Origin: an uncultured Crocinitomix sp. | GTDB lineage: Bacteria; Bacteroidota; Bacteroidia; Flavobacteriales_D; Crocinitomicaceae | Assembly: GCA_937136425.1 (NCBI GenBank) | Contig: CAKZON010000111.1 | Span: 1 to 60,643, forward strand | DNA: 60,643 nucleotides | Reading direction: 5' to 3' | Shown here: piece by piece, positions 50,537-59,670 of the stretch | How positions within the stretch are numbered: the stretch's first letter is position 1 | How the letters are laid out: every line of letters starts with the position of its first letter | Translations under genes and position numbers: made by a program | The notes under the pieces: generated by a model | Database searches by the model: none | Seen by the model: the letters and a program-made list of their open reading frames with translations, nothing else | Told to the model about the DNA's origin: nothing

Positions 50537-52450
50537 ATGAGAAATATTAAACTTCACATATTATTGTTTTTTACAGGCTTATTAGTCATAGGAAATGTAC
50601 GTGCACAAGAGTTAAATTACAATAAAATTAATGTGCAAGGGCAATTAATGAATGCCACAACCAGTGAAACTGATTTTGAGTTTTTAGTACTTGCATTAAC
50701 GGGAGATACGCTTTGGCGTGAATCACATTCAAGTATTGCATTAAGTGATCAAGGCGCTTTTACCTTACCGTTTGGTTCAGGGACATTTATTTCTGGTGAA
50801 ATCAGCAATTTTTATGATATGAATTGGTTGGACGTGGAGCGCGTGGAATTGTATCATTTTGGAGATTCTCGCTATTTACAAGGATCGTTTGAAGTTCAAT
50901 CGGTGCCATATGCTATGCACAGTTTAAATCTTGCAGCTCCAATTAATACAAGTGATTTGGCAGATGTTGATGATGTTGAATACTTGCCGGGGCATACTTT
51001 GCATTTTAACGGATCAGGTTTTTCTTTTGGAATGATAACAGTTGGCGACACAGCCATGTATGCTTTGGAAGCAGAGCACGTAGTTTTCGCAGATACAGCA
51101 TGGTACGCACTCAATAATGATTATGCTGATACAGCAAATTATAGTTATTATGCTGATTCGGCCAACTATGCGACCAATTTTAACCATGTAATAAGTGTTG
51201 ATTCTGCCACATATGCTGATTCAGTAGATTATGTAAATTATTCAACAGGAAATTGGTCTATTCATGGAGATACAGACTTGGACGAGTCTCATTTTATTGG
51301 GCCTACAGTAGATGAATCATTCGTTGTCAGAACCAACAATACGCCACGTTTAGTATTTGCGGATGATTATTCAATACATAATAATTTACCGGGTGATGGA
51401 TTTAGATTTGAAACAACTAATGGTTTATTAATTACCCCTAATACCAATCCTGGAATTGGAGAGGTTGAAGGAACGCTCTTTTATTATGATGGGGAGACAA
51501 ACTCAATTCATGGGGGATTACGCGCAAGTGCTTTTGACACTTTAAAAGGACTTTATAGTTTTGCTTGGGGAGAAAATGTCGGAACCAACGGTACTTATTC
51601 AACTGTATTTGGAAAAGGGACTTATGGCGATACAGCTTATTTTGGAGGTGATGCAATACCTTATGCAGCAATTTCAAGCTTTGCAGCAGGTAAAGATTGT
51701 CATGTAACACACATGGGTTTTGCTTTTGGAGATAGTGCAATTGCAGGTTATTATAGAAATATAGCCATTGGTAAAAACGTTACTTCTAGTGTTGCATCTG
51801 CAGGTGTTGCTGTTGGAAATAATATATTGGTTGAAGGTGCCACAGCTTGGGCAATGGGACAAAACTTAACTGCTAATGGGCATTTTTCTACAGCAATGGG
51901 ATCCAACGCAAGCACAGATAGTAGAGTAGGCAGTTTTGTATACGGAGATAAATCGACAACTGATACGGTTAAGAATACCGCAAATCATCAGTTTATGGTT
52001 CGCGCGGATGGAGGTTATATATTTTACTCGAATGCTCCACTGTCAATGGGGGTAGAATTGTTACCAGGTGCGGGTAGTTGGTCAATGATTTCTGATCGAA
52101 ATAAAAAACGCAATATCACATTATTATCTCCATTAGATTTTAGTGCACAATTTGATAGTTTAAATGTAATGTCTTGGAAGTATATTGGTCATAATACAAT
52201 TCATATTGGGCCAATTGCTCAAGATTTTTATAGCACATTTGGTTGGGGAGAAAAACCTTATTTAATTAATATGATTGATAGTGATGGAACTACCTTTTTA
52301 GGGATCAAGAAAATAAATGAAGAAATAAATAATCAGCCTAAAGCTGAGGATGTTGAGGTAATAGAAAACGAATTAGAAAACGAAAAAGCGAAGCTGGAAG
52401 AAATCGAGCAACGCATAAATGAATTATATGAAGAATTGGATCATAACTAG
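50537..52450 (+). CDS. Fibre-like protein with S74 endosialidase chaperone domain (1)
   Basis: A 637-residue exported protein with a signal peptide (about 1-23). The N-terminal region starts 'YNKINVQGQLMNATTSETDF', as seen in Bacteroidota tail-fibre-domain proteins. Repeats of 'YADTA/YADSA' follow (about 175-235), then YadA-head-like beta-roll segments ('YSFAWGENVG', 'AIGKNVTSSVASAGVAVGNN'). The end is a peptidase S74 intramolecular chaperone with Ser519 and Lys524 of the self-cleaving dyad ('SDRNKKRN'), and a C-terminal coiled coil. It should form a trimer whose chaperone may cut itself off. It has no T9SS tail. Confidence 0.82.
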   Translation: MRNIKLHILLFFTGLLVIGNVRAQELNYNKINVQGQLMNATTSETDFEFLVLALTGDTLWRESHSSIALSDQGAFTLPFGSGTFISGEISNFYDMNWLDVERVELYHFGDSRYLQGSFEVQSVPYAMHSLNLAAPINTSDLADVDDVEYLPGHTLHFNGSGFSFGMITVGDTAMYALEAEHVVFADTAWYALNNDYADTANYSYYADSANYATNFNHVISVDSATYADSVDYVNYSTGNWSIHGDTDLDESHFIGPTVDESFVVRTNNTPRLVFADDYSIHNNLPGDGFRFETTNGLLITPNTNPGIGEVEGTLFYYDGETNSIHGGLRASAFDTLKGLYSFAWGENVGTNGTYSTVFGKGTYGDTAYFGGDAIPYAAISSFAAGKDCHVTHMGFAFGDSAIAGYYRNIAIGKNVTSSVASAGVAVGNNILVEGATAWAMGQNLTANGHFSTAMGSNASTDSRVGSFVYGDKSTTDTVKNTANHQFMVRADGGYIFYSNAPLSMGVELLPGAGSWSMISDRNKKRNITLLSPLDFSAQFDSLNVMSWKYIGHNTIHIGPIAQDFYSTFGWGEKPYLINMIDSDGTTFLGIKKINEEINNQPKAEDVEVIENELENEKAKLEEIEQRINELYEELDHN

Positions 52451-54410
52451 TATATTCCTGTTATGCATTAATTTGGTCTTTTCTCAAGGATTCCCAGAAG
52501 GTATTCCTTATCAAGCCCAAGTGCATGGATTGGATGGTGGATTTTTGTCGGATGCTACAATTGGTGTAGAATTTAATATTCGATCAACAGCAATAGATGG
52601 CGAAATTGTGTGGCAAGAGCGCCATGTGGTAACGTTAAATGAATTGGGACATTTTGCAACTAACATTGGCGAAGGAACTGCTACAGGAACAGGTACTTCT
52701 CCATCATTTGCAGAAATTAACTGGGGAGGCGACATTTATTTTTTAGAAATGTTGATTGATATTGATAATATTGGTTCGTTCGTCTCTCGAATGACTCAGC
52801 AAATGATGGCTGTGCCTTTTGCTTTTCATTCTAAAACAACTTCCCAAGAGTTTAATTTGTCAGAATTGGGAGATGTTGATATTACAGACATTTCTATAGG
52901 TGATATTTTAACTTGGGATGGAACTGCATGGGTTCCTACTGAAGATTTGGTGCCAGACACAGTAAGTTATGCATATGAAAGTGATGTGGCAAATTATGCT
53001 GATACGGTTACATTTGCACACAACTGTGGTGATCCAGTTTTAGTGGATAGTTCGCATTATTCATACTACTCTGATACTGCAAATTTTGCAACTGAAGGGT
53101 TGTATTCAGTTTACGCAGATACGGCAACTTATGCAGATACTGCTGGAGTTGCAACCTTTGCTTATAATAATTGGGGTATTTCTGGTAATGATAATGTGAA
53201 TGATACTGATCACTTTTTAGGAACTATTGATGAGGTAGACTTGGTGGTTAAATCATATGACGTTGAACGTATGCGCATCAAGTCAAATGGTTTAGTAGGA
53301 ATTGGAACAGCCGACCCTTTGGCAGATTTGCACGTGAACAATGTTAACGGGGTTTTATATACAGGTGAATTTGGTACAGGAACAATTCCAATTGAAGGAG
53401 CAGGAGCAAGAATGATGTGGTACCCGAATAAAGCCGCGTTTAGATCAGGAGCAGTAACAGGTACACAATGGAATAGTGCTTTTATTGGTGATTATTCATT
53501 CGCGTCTGGTTATAATGCTCGTGCTGCAGGAGATTACGGTGTTGCATTCGGTTTTAATACAACCGCATCAGGAGAAGGAGCAATGGCAGTAGGAAATGCG
53601 TCAATTTCATCAGGAGATTATGCATTTGCAGTAGGTCATAATCCGCAAGCTACAGGAGATCATGCAGTGGCAATTGGGCGTGGAGCATTAGCGCACGCTG
53701 AGAGCGCTATTGCAATTGGATATCACCCAACGGCAGATTCTCCATATGCACTTTCATTAGGAAACTATACTTATGCTCATGGAGAAAATTCTGTGGCAAT
53801 GGGTTATCATGCTGAGGCATTACATGACGGAAGCTTTATTTATAATGACAAGATTGATGCACTTGGTTATGTTGAAACAACTGCCGAAAATCAATTCATG
53901 GTGAAGGCTTCTGGAGGTACAGTATTTTATACAGATGCAGATTTGACAACAGGGGTTGAATTACTGCCCGGAGCAGGTGCATGGTCAATTTTATCTGATA
54001 GAGAAAGAAAAGAAAATATTGTGAGTATTGATGCACAAGAATATTTAAATCGTCTTGATAATATTGATGTTTATTCATGGTCTTATATTTCGCAAGATTC
54101 AAGCATAACGCACATTGGGCCAATGGCACAGGATTTTTACAATACCTTTAATTTAGGTACAGATTCTACAACCATTAATTCAGGTGATTTTGATGGAATT
54201 AATCTTTTACTAATTAAAGCCTTGGATGAAAAAATGGCTTTATTAGAAAATCAATCAGAAACGTTGGAGGAAATGGAAGCTGAGTTGATAGAGCTAAAGG
54301 CACAACGCGAAAAGCTTTACGCTTTATTGATTAAACTAGAGCAAAAAATAGCCGAGGAAGAATTAACCGAAACTCCTGCTTCTCAAGAAAATATGCAAAC
54401 AACTAATTAA
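52428..54410 (+). CDS. Fibre-like protein with S74 endosialidase chaperone domain (2)
   Basis: A paralogue of the preceding gene (660 residues). The start is taken at the ATG at 52428, which gives a clean signal peptide ('KNWIITSIFLLCINLVFSQ'); it lies 23 bp inside the upstream gene's 3' end. The order is 'IPYQAQVHGLDGG' N-domain, 'YADT' repeats, a long YadA-head beta-roll (about 360-470, 'VAIGRGALAHAESAIAIGYH'), S74 chaperone with Ser523 and Lys528 ('SDRERKEN'), and coiled coil. The head is more regular than in the first copy. It has no T9SS tail, so the export route is unclear. Confidence 0.82.
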   Translation: MKNWIITSIFLLCINLVFSQGFPEGIPYQAQVHGLDGGFLSDATIGVEFNIRSTAIDGEIVWQERHVVTLNELGHFATNIGEGTATGTGTSPSFAEINWGGDIYFLEMLIDIDNIGSFVSRMTQQMMAVPFAFHSKTTSQEFNLSELGDVDITDISIGDILTWDGTAWVPTEDLVPDTVSYAYESDVANYADTVTFAHNCGDPVLVDSSHYSYYSDTANFATEGLYSVYADTATYADTAGVATFAYNNWGISGNDNVNDTDHFLGTIDEVDLVVKSYDVERMRIKSNGLVGIGTADPLADLHVNNVNGVLYTGEFGTGTIPIEGAGARMMWYPNKAAFRSGAVTGTQWNSAFIGDYSFASGYNARAAGDYGVAFGFNTTASGEGAMAVGNASISSGDYAFAVGHNPQATGDHAVAIGRGALAHAESAIAIGYHPTADSPYALSLGNYTYAHGENSVAMGYHAEALHDGSFIYNDKIDALGYVETTAENQFMVKASGGTVFYTDADLTTGVELLPGAGAWSILSDRERKENIVSIDAQEYLNRLDNIDVYSWSYISQDSSITHIGPMAQDFYNTFNLGTDSTTINSGDFDGINLLLIKALDEKMALLENQSETLEEMEAELIELKAQREKLYALLIKLEQKIAEEELTETPASQENMQTTN

Positions 54411-55713
54411 ATTTAGATTTTATTTTGCCTTGAGCACGGTATAATTTGTCGCGCAAGCTGTGTTTCTTTAAAATTGAATTGACTTTCTTTAAATCATCAG
54501 CCGCTAGGTTTCGTTCAGCCTTTGTTTTGAATTGCGCATCAATTATTCTGAGCGGATTATCAACAGTATATTTTTTTAACCATTCAGAGCCCTTCAGAGC
54601 CATTTTTTTATAGCCTGCTTTGTCATTCATGAATAGACTAATCTGCTCTGATATGTCATTCACAGTCTTTGCATTTAGCAAAGGGTAAAGTGTTTCATAA
54701 TCTGAAGCATATAATTCATCTTGGCGATAATGCAGTAGAGGAATGTTAGAGGCTAACGTTTCATTTACTACACCGCATGTCAACCAGCTATTATCAAATT
54801 GACCACATGAAATATCCGCCATGTTTAAACCTAGCATAATTTCTTTACGCTGCATTAATGGCATCCAAACTACATTGTCTTCTATGTTTAGCGTTGCTAT
54901 TAAATCTTTCGAGGCTTGCACATTCATGCCGTAGTCGAAAAATATAAGCTTAGCTTTAATTGTTGGATTTACTTTAACATAAGCTGCGAAACCTTCTATA
55001 AGTAAATTATTTCCTTTTTGATGAATTGCTAATTCTGGAGGCAAGTCAAAACCATTATGTCTTGAATGAGAAAAAATAACAAGGTCATTTTCATTCCGCA
55101 TTTTTGTGAAAAATGGGTGCCACTCTAAAGCATGTATTTGCTCGTTGTTTTCTATGTCTGCATATTGCGGAATAAAGACCATTGGCCCTGATGTATTGTG
55201 ATAAGTTGCTGCCGTTTTTAATTGATCTTTAAAAGGGAAATGAATATCGTATTCATCTGGAAAAAGGATTGTTTTGGTGTGTTCAATTCCTAACTTTTGA
55301 AGTTTGCTCAAAGTTTCCTTTTCATTTAGCCACCAAACTTTATTCGTTCCCTTTTTTCTTGTTTTTAAAAATGGAAGATCATAAATATCGCTTCCATGTG
55401 GAATGTACACATCTAATGATTTACCAATTAGGGTAACAATAGTTGGTGCGATATCTGTTCCTACATAAAAATCAAAATCTGCCAATTCCTTTTTTAACAA
55501 TTCTATTGAACTAGCTTTATATAAGGTTGACTTGGTGATTGGTAGAGCTTTGTAATAGCTCAAGTAGTCGTCATTGTATGAATCAGATCCAGGATTAAAG
55601 TGTGCAGGTTCGTCTGATAAAGTAATGAGGTGTGCATCAATCCCAGCTTCGCGTAAATAACGACAAAGAATAAACATCATGTTATTTAGGTTGGCTAAAC
55701 AAGCTACTCTCAT
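54403..55713 (-). CDS. Glycosyltransferase (GT-B, group 1-like)
   Basis: A 436-residue cytoplasmic or peripheral protein with the GT-B plan. The N-terminal Rossmann half starts 'MRVACLANLNNMMFILCRYL' and the C-terminal half holds 'KLIFFDYGMNVQASKDLIAT' and the donor-binding 'LNMADISCGQFDNSWLTCGV'. No donor sugar can be named. It ends with a Lys-rich tail. It is the most downstream gene of the polysaccharide operon, 9 bp after the acyltransferase, and its stop overlaps that of the convergent fibre gene by 8 bp. Confidence 0.8.
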   Translation of the reverse strand: MRVACLANLNNMMFILCRYLREAGIDAHLITLSDEPAHFNPGSDSYNDDYLSYYKALPITKSTLYKASSIELLKKELADFDFYVGTDIAPTIVTLIGKSLDVYIPHGSDIYDLPFLKTRKKGTNKVWWLNEKETLSKLQKLGIEHTKTILFPDEYDIHFPFKDQLKTAATYHNTSGPMVFIPQYADIENNEQIHALEWHPFFTKMRNENDLVIFSHSRHNGFDLPPELAIHQKGNNLLIEGFAAYVKVNPTIKAKLIFFDYGMNVQASKDLIATLNIEDNVVWMPLMQRKEIMLGLNMADISCGQFDNSWLTCGVVNETLASNIPLLHYRQDELYASDYETLYPLLNAKTVNDISEQISLFMNDKAGYKKMALKGSEWLKKYTVDNPLRIIDAQFKTKAERNLAADDLKKVNSILKKHSLRDKLYRAQGKIKSKFN

Positions 55714-55722
55714 TTTTTAGAA

Positions 55723-56313
55723 TTAACCGTTATTCGAATAGTCAAATGAAATATCATCTTCAGTAATCACTACTCGTCCAATTATCTTTGCTGGGTTTCC
55801 AGCTATAATTGAAAAATCAGGAAAGCTTTGACTAACAAAAGAGTTTGCTGCTACCACACAATGGTCACCAATTGAAATTCCCATTCCTAAAATTGATTGC
55901 GGAGCGATATAGGTACAAGATCCAATTTTTACAGCTTCGCGCTCAATAGGTAGTTTGCCGCCACTCAAAGTTTGTTTCAAGTTACTATGCGTGTATATAT
56001 GAACACCAGAAGAAATGGTACAATTATCACCAATAGTCAAGCCTCCAGATCCATCAATGATGGTGAAAGGACCTACCCAAGTGTTTTCTCCTACTTCGGT
56101 TTCACCAAAAATATAGGCACTATCGTAAACAGAACTTCCTTTACCCCAACCTAAGTCTTTGGCGCGTTCCCAGCGGTCAAAAACTTCATCTGTAAATGGT
56201 AAGGATCGATTAAACTGTGTTTTAAAAGCACTGAATAAATCGGCATGTAGGTTTTGTAATTCAGTCAAAGTTTTAGCTGAATTCTTATTTTCTAATGCCT
56301 TTTTTCTATCCAT
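55723..56313 (-). CDS. Hexapeptide-repeat acyltransferase
   Basis: A 196-residue protein. Residues ~65-190 form a left-handed beta-helix of hexapeptide repeats ('IFGETEVGENTWVGPFTIID', 'LTIGDNCTISSGVHIYTHSN') ending 'VVAANSFVSQSFPDFSIIAGNP'. The probable catalytic His is in 'HIYTHSN'. Such enzymes acetylate sugars or amino sugars in nucleotide-sugar pathways. With the aminotransferase and epimerase next to it, N-acetylation of an aminated deoxysugar is a sensible guess. The first ~50 residues are an added helical region. Confidence 0.85.
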   Translation of the reverse strand: MDRKKALENKNSAKTLTELQNLHADLFSAFKTQFNRSLPFTDEVFDRWERAKDLGWGKGSSVYDSAYIFGETEVGENTWVGPFTIIDGSGGLTIGDNCTISSGVHIYTHSNLKQTLSGGKLPIEREAVKIGSCTYIAPQSILGMGISIGDHCVVAANSFVSQSFPDFSIIAGNPAKIIGRVVITEDDISFDYSNNG

Positions 56314-56317
56314 GTTT

Positions 56318-57277
56318 TTAGCTTACTAACATTTGCTCTTTCATCCATTTAGATGTTTGCAAAATTCCTTCTTCCAAATCAACTTGCGCCTTGTAGCCTA
56401 AAACCTCTGTGCTTTTTTCTACAGATGGAATACGTAATGCGATATCTGCAGACAAAGCATCTTGAAATAAAATTTTTGAAGATGAATTTAAGACGCGGCA
56501 AACCGTTTGAGCTAAACCTAAAATTGTAATTACCGCACGGGCATTTCCTATATTAAAGCTTTCTCCAACAGCATTATCATTATCTAAACATCTGAAAATG
56601 CACTCAACAAAATCGTCAACAAAACACCATGCACGAATTTGATTTCCGTCGCCATGAATGTAAATATCTTCGTTTTTCAAAGCCTTTTTAATAAAAATTT
56701 GAATCGCACCTTCTCCTGTTTGTCCTGGGCCATAAACATTAAATGGGCGCACAGTTACTACAGGTAAATTGTGCTGTGTATGATAAGCATGTGCTAAATG
56801 TTCACCTGCTAACTTACTCACTGCATAAGTCCATCTTGCTTCTCCGGCAGACCCTGAAACAGTTTCATCTGTCTCCGAAGATTTAAAAGCCATTGAACCG
56901 AAAACCTCAGAAGTTGAAAAATCGATAAAACGTTCAGAAACTCCGTTTACACGAGCTGCTTCAAGTGCATTTGCCGTACCAATCATATTAACACGCATGG
57001 TAGAAACAGGGTTCTTAATTACCGTATCAATACCTGCAATTCCTGCAGCATGAATGACTACATTAGCACCTTTCATTGATGCACACATTAAGTCAAAATC
57101 AAGTACATCACCTTTAATTACAGTAATGTTTTCATGATTCGCATACCCGCTCCCAGTAAGGGTGTCGCGGTGAAAATTATCATAAACTGTAATTTTATTT
57201 TTTTCAATAAGTCGTTGAATTAGCGTGTTTGCAATAAAGCCCGCTCCTCCGGTAATGAATATGTTTTTACCTTCCAT
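56318..57277 (-). CDS. NAD-dependent nucleotide-sugar epimerase/dehydratase
   Basis: A 319-residue extended SDR with the Rossmann motif 'ITGGAGFIANTLIQ' (about 8-21), the catalytic 'YAVSKLAGE' Tyr/Lys, and the downstream 'RPFNVYGPGQTGEGAIQIFI' and 'GDGNQIRAWCFVDDFVECI', typical of UDP-sugar epimerases/dehydratases. The exact sugar is unknown. It lies 7 bp after the aminotransferase in the operon, so it probably makes or modifies the sugar that enzyme aminates. Confidence 0.88.
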   Translation of the reverse strand: MEGKNIFITGGAGFIANTLIQRLIEKNKITVYDNFHRDTLTGSGYANHENITVIKGDVLDFDLMCASMKGANVVIHAAGIAGIDTVIKNPVSTMRVNMIGTANALEAARVNGVSERFIDFSTSEVFGSMAFKSSETDETVSGSAGEARWTYAVSKLAGEHLAHAYHTQHNLPVVTVRPFNVYGPGQTGEGAIQIFIKKALKNEDIYIHGDGNQIRAWCFVDDFVECIFRCLDNDNAVGESFNIGNARAVITILGLAQTVCRVLNSSSKILFQDALSADIALRIPSVEKSTEVLGYKAQVDLEEGILQTSKWMKEQMLVS

Positions 57278-57284
57278 GGTTTTA

Positions 57285-58385
57285 CTATAGTTTGTTTAAT
57301 TCTTCTGCAATATAGGAAATATCTGCTCTAGATAATTTTTCATAGAGCGGAATTGCCAAGCCTTCTTTATATGCTCTTAGAGCGTTTGGAAATAGTTTTG
57401 CAGAATTATGATTGTATTTATTTTTATAAAAAATTTGATCTGGTATACATTGGGCGCCATAATTGGTGCCTATCCCTTTTGCTCTGAGCGTTTTTATTAG
57501 TTCATCACGATCAATTGATGCGTCAATTAATACATGATAAGTTTGCCAAGTGTGTACACGATCAGTAGGGCAAGAAGGGAGTTTTATTTTTGGGTTGGTA
57601 ATTTCTTGTTGATAGCAATTGGCTAATTCATTTTTATAACTTAGCGTCTCTGCCAAACGTTCAAGTTGGCTATTGACAAGTGCAGCTTGAAAATCGGTCA
57701 TTCGGTAATTAAAACCTGCTTCTACAAATTCCATTTTACCTTCAACTATGTCAACTCCGTGGTTTCGTAAAATTTGTACTTTTTTCGTTAAGGCCGCTTT
57801 TTGGCATGTAATTAAACCTCCTTCTCCCGAAGAGATTGCTTTACGAGGATGTAATGAAAAAGATCCAAAATCACCAAAAGTACCAACAGATTGCCCATTT
57901 TGACTTGCACCCAATGCGCAAGCAGCATCTTCTATAACAAATAGATTATGTGCATTTGCAATTTTCATTATTGCCTCAATGTCACAAGGCAAGCCAAACT
58001 CATGAACAGGAATAATTGCTTTTGTTTTATCTGTAATTGCTGCTTCAATTAAAGTTGCATCAATATTAAAACTATCAATTTCAACATCTACAAAAACAGG
58101 AGTAGCACCCACCAGTTCAACAACATTTGCAGTTGCAACATAAGAAAGTGCTGGAACTATAACTTCATCTCCTTTACCGATACCAAGAGCCACAAGTGCT
58201 AAATGCATTGTTGCTGTTCCATTTGATACTGCTGTTACAGCCTTGCTTTGAACAAAAGCAGCAATATTACTTTCTAATTCCGCTACTTTTTTGCCTTGAA
58301 CAAGCATTCCTGTTTTTAGAACATCAACTACCTCTTGTATGTCTTGCGCCTGTATGTCTGGACTTGCCAGTGGAATGAATGCCAT
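57285..58385 (-). CDS. DegT/DnrJ/EryC1/StrS family sugar aminotransferase
   Basis: A PLP enzyme that puts an amino group on a keto-sugar nucleotide. The ATG at 58385 gives 366 residues and matches the family start 'FIPLASPDIQAQDIQEVVDV'; an upstream in-frame ATG would overlap the ABC gene and is unlikely. 'VSNGTATMHLALVALG' and 'DEVIVPALSYVATANVVELV' are family blocks; the PLP Lys is in 'SLHPRKAISSGEGG'. The start is 1 bp after the ABC ATPase stop. PorR of P. gingivalis, needed for A-LPS, belongs to this family; homology of role is not shown. Confidence 0.92.
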   Translation of the reverse strand: MAFIPLASPDIQAQDIQEVVDVLKTGMLVQGKKVAELESNIAAFVQSKAVTAVSNGTATMHLALVALGIGKGDEVIVPALSYVATANVVELVGATPVFVDVEIDSFNIDATLIEAAITDKTKAIIPVHEFGLPCDIEAIMKIANAHNLFVIEDAACALGASQNGQSVGTFGDFGSFSLHPRKAISSGEGGLITCQKAALTKKVQILRNHGVDIVEGKMEFVEAGFNYRMTDFQAALVNSQLERLAETLSYKNELANCYQQEITNPKIKLPSCPTDRVHTWQTYHVLIDASIDRDELIKTLRAKGIGTNYGAQCIPDQIFYKNKYNHNSAKLFPNALRAYKEGLAIPLYEKLSRADISYIAEELNKL

Positions 58386-58386
58386 A

Positions 58387-59667
58387 TTAGTTTTCAATTT
58401 TCCATTTAGAGTTAAAGTGGACATGGCCTAGTTTAAAATCATAGGTAAAACCAGAGTTTTCACCCTCACCTATGTTCATAACTGAAAAATCAAGAATGTT
58501 TTCAACAAAATCTAGTGTTACTCCGTTTGTTTCGTGCACACCAATTGTAACAGAATAATTTCCTGGTTGTAATTGATTGTGAATAACACAGCCAACTAGG
58601 TTTAAACCTCGTGCTAAAGGTTGTTTATTGGTATTGCCATATTTATTCATGGTGTGCACTAATTCAACGCCGTCACGTGTATTAATTCTTAAATCAATAA
58701 TAACATCCTTCAACGCAGATTTACAATTGATTTCCATATTGAAACGCAAGTCAGCCATATAATTCACGCGTTCAATTGAGGTGTTTTTAGCGTCTACTAA
58801 TTGAATGCTTTTATATTTTGCAAGGCCTGTGTTCATAGAAGAAGCATCTGCTGGTATTTCTCCATTTGCAGAAGACTTTGTCGTTTTTGCCAAATAAGTT
58901 TCAATGATTTCAGTCATGTTACCTTGGTTGGTCATGCGTCCTTTTTCCATTAAAAAGCCTTTTTTACAAAGGGCTTTCATTGAGGCCATATTATGACTGA
59001 CAAATAAAACGGTTCGTCCTTCTCCGCTTATATCCTTCATTTTACCAATGCATTTTTCTTGAAACTCAGCATCACCAACGGCTAATACTTCGTCTACAAT
59101 TAAAATTTCTGGTTCAAGGTGTGCTGCTACGGCAAAACCAAGTCTAACAATCATCCCAGATGAATAGCGCTTAACCGGTGTGTCAATATATTTTTGACAT
59201 CCAGAAAAATCGACAATTTCGTCTAGTTTGGCTTTTATTTCTGCACGGTTCATGCCTAAAATGGCACCGTTTAAATAGATGTTTTCTCTACCTGTAAGTT
59301 CAGGATGAAACCCTGTTCCAACCTCTAATAAGGCTGCAATTCGTCCTTTTATTTTTATTTGACCTGTTGTAGGTGCCGTAACTCTAGATAATAGCTTTAG
59401 TAAGGTTGATTTTCCCGCACCATTTTTACCAATAATGCCGACCATATCACCTTGAGCAATTTCAAAATTAATGTCTTTTAATGCCCAAACGTATCCCGAA
59501 CTGTCTACTGATGTTCTATCATTTTCAGCACCAACTTGTAAATAAGGATCTTCTTTTCCGCGTGCTTTATACCAAAAACGCTTTAAGTCATGCGATAGAG
59601 TTCCTGTACCAACTTGTCCTAATCGATACTGTTTTGAGATATTTTCTGCTTTTAAAACCGTCTTCAT
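58387..59667 (-). CDS. wzt: Polysaccharide ABC transporter ATP-binding protein (Wzt-like)
   Basis: The 426-residue ATPase drives export of an O-antigen-like polysaccharide with the permease encoded 3 bp upstream. Residues ~1-260 hold the ATPase: Walker A 'GKNGAGKSTLLK', signature 'YSSGMIVRLGFAVA', Walker B 'EILIVDEVLAVGD'. Residues ~290-420 form a C-terminal beta-sandwich like the Wzt carbohydrate-binding domain, which recognises a modified chain end ('LRINTRDGVELVHTMNKYGN'). This implies a capped glycan whose length is set by a terminal modification. Confidence 0.93.
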   Translation of the reverse strand: MKTVLKAENISKQYRLGQVGTGTLSHDLKRFWYKARGKEDPYLQVGAENDRTSVDSSGYVWALKDINFEIAQGDMVGIIGKNGAGKSTLLKLLSRVTAPTTGQIKIKGRIAALLEVGTGFHPELTGRENIYLNGAILGMNRAEIKAKLDEIVDFSGCQKYIDTPVKRYSSGMIVRLGFAVAAHLEPEILIVDEVLAVGDAEFQEKCIGKMKDISGEGRTVLFVSHNMASMKALCKKGFLMEKGRMTNQGNMTEIIETYLAKTTKSSANGEIPADASSMNTGLAKYKSIQLVDAKNTSIERVNYMADLRFNMEINCKSALKDVIIDLRINTRDGVELVHTMNKYGNTNKQPLARGLNLVGCVIHNQLQPGNYSVTIGVHETNGVTLDFVENILDFSVMNIGEGENSGFTYDFKLGHVHFNSKWKIEN

Positions 59668-59670
59668 ACC

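Noticed and set aside
50537..54410. Prophage tail-fibre genes
   Set aside because: The S74 and fibre-like parts occur in cellular Bacteroidota proteins with signal peptides; no other phage genes are in the window.
58386..58424. 13-codon extension of the DegT aminotransferase
   Set aside because: It overlaps the ABC ATPase gene; the internal ATG fits the family start and lies 1 bp after the upstream stop.
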